A DNA stretch of 10,964 nt from Myxococcales bacterium (GTDB taxonomy: Bacteria; Myxococcota_A; Polyangia; Fen-1088), in the NCBI GenBank assembly GCA_003170035.1, contig PMZX01000491.1, positions 1-10,964 of the forward strand, read 5' to 3'. The notes under the pieces were generated by a model, which did no database searches, was not told the DNA's origin, and saw nothing but the letters and a program-made list of their open reading frames with translations. Each line of letters starts with the position of its first letter. The stretch's first letter is position 1. Shown here in pieces: positions 1 to 5,802 of the stretch. The translations under genes were made by a program, and so were the position numbers.

Positions 1-455
1 AGGCCGCCGCCGTTCTTGGTCCCGCCCGGGTGAGGCGTACCGTCCTGCACGCCACTGGTGCCCACGACGCACTTCATGCTCGACGGGGGCGACCACACGG
101 TCAGGATGATCTTCAGCGGCACGCCGCTCGACTTGGCCTTGGCCGATATGGCCTGCACCACCGGGCGCATCTTGGTCCAGTCCGCGTCCTGTTGGGCGAT
201 GGCGTCCGCAGGAGGCGGCAGTTCGTTGCGCCAGATGGTAATCCCGAGATCGTCGACCACCGCATCGAACCACGCGGTGTTGACCAGATCCGCTGGCTGC
301 CCCCACCAGACATCGTGCGCGCCGAAGAAGCCAAACCCATCGATTGTCTGCGATCGTTGTGTGCGATCGATGGTCACTTGTGCCGCCCATGCGTTGGGGC
401 TGGCGATGGACAACAGGACGAGCGACACACAAACGACTAGGCGAGACAGGCGCAT
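1..455 (-). CDS. Exported GH30-like glycoside hydrolase, N-terminal part (3' end outside window)
   Basis: The first 151 codons are visible and the gene continues past the left edge. The N-terminus is a clear Sec signal peptide: MRLSR, a hydrophobic stretch, then ANAWA-like residues before AQVTID. The mature start reads QTIDGFGFFGAHDVWW, matching the 'QxIxGFG' opening strand of GH30 (clan GH-A) xylanases and glucanases, and about 80 residues later ILTVWSPPSSMK resembles their 'SPWSPPxxMK' strand. The likely role is extracellular hydrolysis of a plant or microbial polysaccharide. The two catalytic glutamates would lie in the missing part, so activity and substrate cannot be judged. The ATG at 455 is chosen for the GGGGG run 5 bases upstream; in-frame ATGs at 467 and 476 would add 4 or 7 residues. 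It follows the DsbA-like gene after 42 bases and is probably cotranscribed with it. A related GH-A family is the main alternative. Confidence 0.72.
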   Translation of the reverse strand, partial: MRLSRLVVCVSLVLLSIASPNAWAAQVTIDRTQRSQTIDGFGFFGAHDVWWGQPADLVNTAWFDAVVDDLGITIWRNELPPPADAIAQQDADWTKMRPVVQAISAKAKSSGVPLKIILTVWSPPSSMKCVVGTSGVQDGTPHPGGTKNGGG

Positions 456-497
456 GGAAACCCCCATTGTGACCATGATACACCGTGCGTAGCAGAA

Positions 498-1151
498 CTA
501 CGGCAGATCGACAGCCGCGTCGCGCACGGGCAGAGCGAGTTCTTGGTCGATCGCTTCCTTGAATGTCGAGAAAGGCTGAGCCCCCACGATCCAGTGCCGG
601 CCGCTATTGAAGGTCGGGGTGGTATCCACTCCCAATGAGGCAGCCAGGGCTTTGTCCTGTGCGATCTCGTCGGCAATCTCGGCACTGGACCGGTCAGCAT
701 CGAACTGTGCGAGGTCGAGACCGATGACCTGGGCATAGCCGTCGAGGTCCACGTCCGACAGGGCCTGTTGATTGGCCAGCATCTGGTCGTGCATCTCCCA
801 CGCCTTGCCCTGGCGGGCTGCGGCCAGGAAAGCCTCGGCCGCGCGCAGGGAATTGGCGTGAATGCTGAGCGGCAGGTTGACGAAGACCAGGGCAACGTCG
901 TCCGGATAGGTGTCCAGCACGAGTCTCACCGTGGGCTCCACAGCCCCGCAGTACAAACACTGAAAATCCCCGAACTCCACCAGCGTCACCCGTGCCGAAT
1001 CCGGGCCGCGTCGCGGGGCATGGGCCGGAATGTCGATCGACCCTGCGTCGGAGGCCGTGGGCATTCCCGAAATCTCGGTCACGCGCAGGCAGGCGATCGA
1101 GACGGAAACGATACCCGTCAGACAAATGGGGCCGAGCCGCGAGGCCATCAA
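498..1151 (-). CDS. DsbA-family thiol:disulfide oxidoreductase, exported
   Basis: This 217-residue thioredoxin-fold protein probably makes or shuffles disulfide bonds in exported proteins. After VTLVEFGDFQ comes the active-site CxxC (C65-L-Y-C68). The middle has the helical insertion typical of DsbA/Thioredoxin_4 proteins (SLRAAEAFLAAARQGKAWEM, then HDQMLANQ), and DTTPTF at 177-181 supplies the cis-proline (P179) facing the CxxC. The N-terminus is hydrophobic (ICLTGIVSVSIAC) and could be a signal anchor or a non-canonical lipobox ending at C21, so the protein is probably exported or membrane-tethered. Translation starts at TTG 1151 or at the adjacent ATG 1148, and neither has a strong Shine-Dalgarno sequence. 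The gene lies 52 bases after the SDR gene and 42 bases before the GH30-like gene. The family call is firm; whether it acts as oxidase, reductase or isomerase is not visible. Confidence 0.86.
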   Translation of the reverse strand: MMASRLGPICLTGIVSVSIACLRVTEISGMPTASDAGSIDIPAHAPRRGPDSARVTLVEFGDFQCLYCGAVEPTVRLVLDTYPDDVALVFVNLPLSIHANSLRAAEAFLAAARQGKAWEMHDQMLANQQALSDVDLDGYAQVIGLDLAQFDADRSSAEIADEIAQDKALAASLGVDTTPTFNSGRHWIVGAQPFSTFKEAIDQELALPVRDAAVDLP

Positions 1152-1203
1152 CCAGCTATTAGCAGCCCAGGAGGGGAACCGCCACCTTCACCCGTCAGGC
1201 CAG

Positions 1204-2067
1204 TCACGCCAACTTGGCCAGCACGCTCTCCAGGGTGGTGGGCCCGCGTATGTGCCGGGCGTCACCCCCGTGGAAGCTCATGATTCCCGTTTCCAGGGCG
1301 TGCGCCATCTCCTTGAACAGCCCGGCCATGGACTCCGAGAACCCGTTCTGTAGCAGCGTCGGGATGGTGGCCTCATCGGGTACGCGCACGGCCTCGACTG
1401 GGCGACCGAGTAGCCTGGTCAGAATACGGGCCGCGTCGGCATAGCTCGATTCCTGCAACGACTCGAGCTCGATTATCTCCTTGTGCGTGGGCGGCTCGAG
1501 CAGGGCCTGCGCCGCGGTACGGCCGATGTCTGCAGTGGCAATCATCGGAACGCGACGGTTCGGATCGAACAGGCACGGTAGCACGCCCTGACTGCGCGCC
1601 ACGGATACCATGGGCCCGAGGTTCTCCATGAAGTAGCCGGCGCGGATGAAGGTCGTTCGCGTGGCGCGCAACCCAGCCAGGCGCTTCTCGGCCTCGTGCA
1701 GAATCACGACAGGTCCAGTGCCCTTCGCGAGTTGTGCGCCAATCGAAGACAGCAGCACCACGTGGGGCACATGCGCGCTGCCCAGCGCCTCGGTCATGGC
1801 CCCCAGGAAGCGGCGGCCGCGCGAAAAGTAGTCGGTCGACGCGAGGTCGGGCGGGACCAGTAGATAGGCGCCCTTGACCCCTTCGAGGGCCCGCGCAAGG
1901 CCGGCTGCATCGTCGAGCGAAGCCACCGCGACCTCGGCGCCCTTCTCGCGCCAAGTCCGTCCCTTGTCCTCGCTGCGCACCAGTACCCGCACCGGGTGTG
2001 CCTTCTCCAGCAGTGCGGTCGCGGCGGCGGCGCCTGTCTTTCCCGATACGCCCGCTACCAGATACAT
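1204..2067 (-). CDS. NmrA-like atypical SDR, NAD(P)-binding protein
   Basis: This 287-residue Rossmann-fold protein opens with MYLVAGVSGKTG, giving the dinucleotide-binding GxxGxxG at G6, G9 and G12, followed by VRVLVRSEDKG, a typical NmrA/HSCARG second strand and basic loop. HVVLLSSIGA and FIRAGYFMENLG are characteristic later motifs of the same family (compare the LRPxxFMEN motif). The classical SDR YxxxK catalytic pair is not apparent, fitting an atypical SDR that may act as a redox sensor or as a reductase on an unknown substrate. The ATG at 2067 is preferred over the longer frame starting at 2121: GGAGGG lies 4 bases upstream and the Rossmann strand begins at once. No signal peptide is seen, so it is probably cytoplasmic. 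It follows the preceding gene after only 19 bases, which suggests cotranscription. Substrate unknown. Confidence 0.87.
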   Translation of the reverse strand: MYLVAGVSGKTGAAAATALLEKAHPVRVLVRSEDKGRTWREKGAEVAVASLDDAAGLARALEGVKGAYLLVPPDLASTDYFSRGRRFLGAMTEALGSAHVPHVVLLSSIGAQLAKGTGPVVILHEAEKRLAGLRATRTTFIRAGYFMENLGPMVSVARSQGVLPCLFDPNRRVPMIATADIGRTAAQALLEPPTHKEIIELESLQESSYADAARILTRLLGRPVEAVRVPDEATIPTLLQNGFSESMAGLFKEMAHALETGIMSFHGGDARHIRGPTTLESVLAKLA

Positions 2068-2086
2068 GGAACCCTCCAATCTTCGG

Positions 2087-2656
2087 TCACTCGAGGTGAA
2101 CGTCGCCCTCGGCCAGGACACGATCGCGCAGGCCCTGGGCCTGGACCACCCGCACGAGATAGGTGTGCGAGGGCTCGAATCCGTCTACGGGCGAGAGCAA
2201 GAAGCGCATCCCCAGATCGCGTCCCGAACCCATGTTCACGTGCCACAGAACCTTCGCCTCGTTGCGCGCGATGCCCTCCTGATCCTCCCGATCGAAGACG
2301 GCCACGATTATCGGTCCCCTCTCGGAAGACGCCCTGAATCGGGCCACCATTTGCACTTGCCAGGGTTGTTGGGCTGAAGCCGTGCCCAGGCCCCCCTTCG
2401 CCGCGACCTGGGTGCCCCGTGCCAGGACCGTCACATCAGGTCGGTCCTCCGAGGTCTCCACGCCGACGACGGTGGCGCTGCCGCCCCGGGTTATGCAAAC
2501 CGACCCGAGCCGGGGACACTCCCGCTTCAGCGCCCTGGGAACCAAGAAGACTTGCGGCGTCTCGTCCACGACCTCGAAGCTGGGAACTTCCCAAGATTCG
2601 AGCATCGACGGCATCTCGCCCTGAGCCAACGTCATCAGAAAGAGTTGAGCCAACAT
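2087..2656 (-). CDS. Small exported protein of unknown function
   Basis: I do not recognise this 189-residue protein. It begins MLAQLFLMTLAQGEM, a short hydrophobic segment that may be an unusually brief signal peptide with no positive n-region. The rest alternates short hydrophobic strands with turns (QVFLVPRAL, ATVVGVE, VTVLARGT, PIIVAVFDRED, YLVRVVQAQG), suggesting a beta-sandwich. Two cysteines (in RECPRLGSVCITRGG) are close enough to pair. The start is well supported: AGGAGG lies 6 bases before ATG 2656, and an in-frame TAG upstream leaves no earlier ATG. The long GC-rich frame with its own strong ribosome-binding site supports a real gene. It opens the run of closely spaced genes from 2656 to 455, 19 bases before the SDR gene. 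Function should be left as unknown. Confidence 0.75.
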   Translation of the reverse strand: MLAQLFLMTLAQGEMPSMLESWEVPSFEVVDETPQVFLVPRALKRECPRLGSVCITRGGSATVVGVETSEDRPDVTVLARGTQVAAKGGLGTASAQQPWQVQMVARFRASSERGPIIVAVFDREDQEGIARNEAKVLWHVNMGSGRDLGMRFLLSPVDGFEPSHTYLVRVVQAQGLRDRVLAEGDVHLE

Positions 2657-2789
2657 GCGACACCTCCTGCCCTGCTTTGCCTACTGGGAACTCAACTATT
2701 GAGATGCCTGGCAAGCGAAAGCGGTTCACCGCCGGACGTCGGTCAAGCCGCGTCAGCAGTGAAGGCCACTGGGATTCCGGCGTCTCAGA
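2657..2789. other. Intergenic gap, possible start of a transcription unit
   Basis: This 133-base gap separates the lipoprotein stop from the next minus-strand gene. It contains a perfect dyad CTCAA-CTA-TTGAG at 2691-2703, about 35 bases upstream of ATG 2656, and a weaker 5-bp dyad CAGTG-5-CACTG at 2757-2771 just beyond the lipoprotein stop. Neither is followed by a T tract, so neither is a clear terminator. A TTGACC on the minus strand (2746-2741) has no convincing -10 at the right distance. The gap could hold a promoter and operator for the downstream genes, but nothing decisive is visible. Confidence 0.35.
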
Positions 2790-3485
2790 CTAGAAAGAAT
2801 CGGGACCCAGCCCGGCATCCGCGGTCGCAGGTCCCGTGTCGTGCGCAGCAGGAGCGTCGACATCCGGCGCATCGACGACAGGCAGCGTGCTCCCGTCGAT
2901 TGGAGAATCCTCGGCACCGCCGTCGTTGGGCGCGACCGGCGGGGTTTCAGCAACGCCGCCGTCCCGGGTTGCCGACGGAACCTCGACGCCGCCACCATCG
3001 GGCAAGACCCGCGCAACCTCGGAAGTCGTCAGGTCCGGCCCCAGCGCATCGGCTTCCGTGGCAGGCTCACCCGAATCGGGCGTTCCGCCGTCGTCGTTAT
3101 TGACTACCGCCAACAAGATCAAATCGACCGGCCCGTTGGTCTGCCCGGCCACGATAGTCTGCTCGCCGGTGGAGCCTGCTGTCTTCGCGCCGAACGGCCC
3201 CGTGCCATCCGCGTCTACTGTCACCGCGCCAGTCACGCCGGCTGGAAGAAAGATCCCAGCCTGCAGGATGTCCTGCTTGGCCTTTGACCAGGAAAACTCG
3301 GTCGAACCGAGCGGATTCCCGGCCGCCGCGACTGTCAACGAAACGGTGGTGGGAGGCAATACACCAGCGCCCAGCCTCACGTTGACCAGGATCAACGTCT
3401 TCTTGCTGCTGGAGCATGCGACGGCCCCGGCGGCCATCAGAACCACCAACGCCAGTCTTGCTGCGGTCCCGCGCAATGGGATCAT
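2790..3485 (-). CDS. Lipoprotein with beta-rich domain and Asp/Gly/Pro-rich tail
   Basis: The 231-residue product starts MIPLRGTAAR, followed by a hydrophobic core and AVAC, a plausible lipobox with C24 as the lipidated residue. A serine/lysine stretch and a beta-rich segment follow (about residues 29-135: TLILVNVRLGAG, TTVSLTVAAAG, TGAVTVDADGTG). The last 95 or so residues are low-complexity and acidic, with repeated DGG and PxxDGG motifs, a composition common in surface lipoproteins of myxobacteria and relatives. ATG 3485 is chosen over longer frames because AGGAGG lies 6 bases upstream and the lipobox position then fits. The ATG overlaps the stop of the preceding TPR gene as TGATG, so translation is probably coupled and the two products may work together in the envelope. 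No catalytic motif is visible; specific function unknown. Confidence 0.8.
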   Translation of the reverse strand: MIPLRGTAARLALVVLMAAGAVACSSSKKTLILVNVRLGAGVLPPTTVSLTVAAAGNPLGSTEFSWSKAKQDILQAGIFLPAGVTGAVTVDADGTGPFGAKTAGSTGEQTIVAGQTNGPVDLILLAVVNNDDGGTPDSGEPATEADALGPDLTTSEVARVLPDGGGVEVPSATRDGGVAETPPVAPNDGGAEDSPIDGSTLPVVDAPDVDAPAAHDTGPATADAGLGPDSF

Positions 3486-4192
3486 CAGTTGCCTCCTAGG
3501 TTCTTGCAGCTCACGCCGGACGGGCACTGTCCGGCCGGCTTGAAAACTCCGGCAGCAAAGAGGCCGCTTGCCACACCGACCAGGACCGCTGTGCCGGCCA
3601 CGGCCCAGAACCAGCCGCGCTTGTACAGGGGCTGAGAGGGTTCCGGGCTTGGCTCGGTAGGCTCTGCGGTCAGACTTGCGGTTTCGGATGTCGATGCCTT
3701 CGACGCATCCGCGAAGGGCGCGGCCGGAAGAGGGATCGAGGTCGTGGCCCGTAGCGGTGGCGCAGCGCTGGCAGCCTGCCCGTCGTCTTGCTTCTTCTTC
3801 AGGGCCTCCATCTCGGCGATGTAGCCCTCGACTTCTTTCCTCTCCGCGGGCGAAATATCCTTGCCCACACTCAGATAGGCCCGAAAAGCGTTGATGGCCT
3901 TGTCGGGCTGCTGAAGATTCTGATAGCAGCGCCCGATGTTGCGCTGGTATGTGGGATGCGGTTTGTCCGCGTACAGCTTCTCAAACAGGTCAGCCGCATC
4001 CTGGAAGCGTCCTTCGGAAAAGGCCTCGCGCGCCTTGATCTCGCGCTTGTCTTTGCCCTTGGGCGCCGCTTGCACGGATAGGGCCGGTGCGAATGTGCAG
4101 AAGAGCATGGCCCCGGCAAGCAGAATACGGATCGCCCGCACGCCACGCGCGCGACGAACGGCCATGAGGTTCATCAGCGTCGGCAGTTTCAC
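3485..4192 (-). CDS. Exported TPR-like protein with C-terminal membrane segment
   Basis: This 235-residue protein begins with a long basic n-region, a hydrophobic stretch (IRILLAGAMLFCTFAPALS) and a VQA-AP signal-peptidase-like site near residue 42. KAREAFSEGRFQDAADLFEKLY and PTYQRNIGRCYQNLQQPDKA form about two TPR-type helical hairpins, followed by a short charged helix ending in KKK. A Pro/Ser/Thr/Glu-rich linker then leads to KRGWFWAVAG and a membrane helix, a layout frequent in Myxococcota envelope proteins. After the helix comes a short tail with two cysteines (GQCPSGVSC). GTG 4192 is preferred because CGAGGAAAAC directly precedes it; ATGs at 4174 and 4165 lack such a site, and the frame can be read back to 4306. 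Its TGA overlaps the lipoprotein ATG by one base. It probably scaffolds an envelope complex with that lipoprotein; partner unknown. Confidence 0.8.
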   Translation of the reverse strand: MKLPTLMNLMAVRRARGVRAIRILLAGAMLFCTFAPALSVQAAPKGKDKREIKAREAFSEGRFQDAADLFEKLYADKPHPTYQRNIGRCYQNLQQPDKAINAFRAYLSVGKDISPAERKEVEGYIAEMEALKKKQDDGQAASAAPPLRATTSIPLPAAPFADASKASTSETASLTAEPTEPSPEPSQPLYKRGWFWAVAGTAVLVGVASGLFAAGVFKPAGQCPSGVSCKNLGGN

Positions 4193-4398
4193 GTTTTCCT
4201 CGTGGGCTAGCAGGTTCCTGCAAAAAGGACACGGCCCTGTGCCAGTCCGGAACCCAGGTGACTGAACGCAGCCGGCTTTCGTGAACACTGTAACGCTTTC
4301 GCACAAGCTTGGCCAGCGGTCATCCTCGACGGCAATCCCGCTGGATTATCAACGCGTCAATGTTGTTCCATCGGGCGACCGAATTCGTGCTGTAGTTC
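4193..4398. promoter_or_regulatory. Divergent intergenic region with weak promoter candidates
   Basis: These 206 bases lie between divergently transcribed genes, so both promoters should be here. For the minus-strand gene, one candidate is TGGCCA (4315-4310), a 17-base spacer and TACAGT (4292-4287), each matching sigma-70 consensus at 4 of 6 bases. A second -10-like GATAAT (4350-4345) lacks a good -35. For the plus-strand exporter I find no convincing promoter; the 8-bp palindrome CGAATTCG (4380-4387) lies 11 bases before its ATG. The assignments are guesses beyond the strand geometry. Confidence 0.3.
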
Positions 4399-5802
4399 AT
4401 GGACCCCGTTCCCTCTGCGCCCAGGAATCCGCCCGACCCTGCGTCGGTTCGACGTGCCGTCGCGTTCGTGGTCAACCTGGGAGCCTTCCTGACCCCGTTC
4501 ATGGCAGCGTCGCTGAGTCTGGGGTTGCCCGCCATGGGGCGCGATCTGCACATGGGCGCCACGACCCTGAGCTGGGTGGCCAGCGCCTATCTCTTGAGTG
4601 CCGCGGTCTTCACCGTGCCTTTCGGCCGCATCGCCGACATCTACGGCCGCCGCCGCATTCTGCTCTACGGCAATGCCCTCTTCGCCCTGTTTTCCTTTCT
4701 CGGAGCCTTTGCACCCTCGGCGGCCGCGATGATCGTCTTGCGGGTTCTGCAGGGCGTGGCCGGCGCCATGCTCTTCTCCACCGGCACCGCCATCCTCACC
4801 TCCGTATTTCCCCCCGGCGATCGCGGACGCGTCCTGGGCCACAACGTCACCGCGGTCTACCTGGGCCTGGCGCTGGGGCCATTCGCCGGCGGGTTTCTCA
4901 CCCAGAACTTCGGCTGGCGCAGCGTCTTTCTGGTCAACTTTCTCCTCGGCCTGGTTCTGGTTGCAACCGTGCTGGCGAAACTGCGCACCGAATGGGCCGA
5001 GGCACGCGGCGAGAGCTTTGACAGTGCTGGCGCCCTCCTCTACGGCGCCACGCTGGTGGCTCTGATGTACGGATTCTCGCGCCTGGCGAGCACGACCGGC
5101 TTCTGGCTGGTGCCGCTCGGCCTGCTCGGGCTGGGCGCCTTTGTGGCCTGGGAGATGCGCAGCCGCAGCCCGGTCCTCGATGTGTCGCTCTTCCGCGCCA
5201 ACCCCGTGTTTGCCTTCTCCAGCTTGGCGGCGCTCATCCACTACTGCGCGACGTTTGCGGTGACCTTTCTCCTCAGCCTGTATCTGCAGTCAGCCCGGGG
5301 CCTTTCCCCGCAACGGGCGGGTCTGCTGCTGGTGGCCCAGCCGGTGATGATGGCCCTGTTCTCCCCACTGGCCGGCCGGCTTTCAGATCGCATCGAGCCG
5401 CGCGTGCTGGCCTCCATCGGAATGGGCGTGACCGCGGTTGGCGTCTTTCTGCTTTCCTTCCTGCGCGTCGCAACGCCCACCGCTCTGGTGGTCGCCGACC
5501 TGGTCTTGCTCGGCATCGGATTCGCGTTCTTTTCATCGCCCAACACCAACGCGGTGATGAGCGCGCTCGACAAGCGCCACCTGGGCGTCGGCGCCGGCAT
5601 TCTCGGCACCATGCGCCTGCTCGGCCAGAACCTGAGCATGGGCATCGTGATGATGCTCCTCGCACTGCACGTCGGCTCGCGCCCCCTCGGCCCCGACACG
5701 CAGGTCCTGTTTCTGCGCAGCCTGCACCTCGTCTTCCAGATCTTCTCGCTCCTGGGCGTCGCCGGCGTGTTTGCCTCCCTGGCCCGCGGGCGTGTGCGCT
5801 AG
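4399..5802 (+). CDS. MFS drug/metabolite exporter, DHA2 (EmrB/QacA) type
   Basis: The 467-residue protein is a polytopic inner-membrane transporter, probably a proton-driven exporter with about 14 helices. The MFS loop-2/3 motif A is seen as GRIADIYGRRR (residues 76-86), and the antiporter motif C region as LGLALGPFAGGFLTQNFGWR (155-174). The following SVFLVNF is typical of DHA2 members, and the length fits that family. The only usable start is ATG 4399: an in-frame TAG ends 3 bases upstream and the first membrane helix begins about residue 20. There is no recognisable Shine-Dalgarno sequence, so initiation may be weak or leaderless. It is the only plus-strand gene in the window. Its TAG stop overlaps the stop of the convergent glycosyltransferase gene by four bases. 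The substrate cannot be told; antibiotics, metabolites and dyes are all handled by this family. Confidence 0.93.
   Translation: MDPVPSAPRNPPDPASVRRAVAFVVNLGAFLTPFMAASLSLGLPAMGRDLHMGATTLSWVASAYLLSAAVFTVPFGRIADIYGRRRILLYGNALFALFSFLGAFAPSAAAMIVLRVLQGVAGAMLFSTGTAILTSVFPPGDRGRVLGHNVTAVYLGLALGPFAGGFLTQNFGWRSVFLVNFLLGLVLVATVLAKLRTEWAEARGESFDSAGALLYGATLVALMYGFSRLASTTGFWLVPLGLLGLGAFVAWEMRSRSPVLDVSLFRANPVFAFSSLAALIHYCATFAVTFLLSLYLQSARGLSPQRAGLLLVAQPVMMALFSPLAGRLSDRIEPRVLASIGMGVTAVGVFLLSFLRVATPTALVVADLVLLGIGFAFFSSPNTNAVMSALDKRHLGVGAGILGTMRLLGQNLSMGIVMMLLALHVGSRPLGPDTQVLFLRSLHLVFQIFSLLGVAGVFASLARGRVR

Noticed and set aside
30..492. Two overlapping plus-strand frames opposite the GH30-like gene
   Set aside because: They have no recognisable motif, and the minus-strand frame has a signal peptide and GH30 hallmarks.
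2068..2121. Upstream extension of the SDR gene by 18 codons
   Set aside because: The extension overlaps the preceding gene, lacks a ribosome-binding site, and places extra residues before the Rossmann strand; ATG 2067 has GGAGGG in front of it.
2718..2746. Possible sigma-70 promoter with TTGACC on the minus strand
   Set aside because: The hexamer at 16 to 18 bases spacing is CGCTTT-like, a poor -10, so this was not called.
2757..2771. CAGTG/CACTG hairpin after the lipoprotein stop as a terminator
   Set aside because: It has only a 5-bp stem and no T tract, too weak for an intrinsic terminator.
2836..3543. Plus-strand open frame (235 codons) opposite the lipoprotein gene
   Set aside because: It is a Ser/Pro/Thr-rich low-complexity product arising from the complement of the Asp/Gly-rich tail; it has no ribosome-binding site or domain.
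4193..4306. 38-codon N-terminal extension of the TPR protein
   Set aside because: It would place a Cys-containing stretch before the signal peptide; GTG 4192 has a good ribosome-binding site.
4357..5241. Long minus-strand open frame (294 codons) antisense to the exporter
   Set aside because: It mirrors the membrane-protein gene in a high-GC frame. Its product is rich in Gly, Ala, Glu, Gln and Arg with no motif, while the plus-strand frame has clear MFS motifs.
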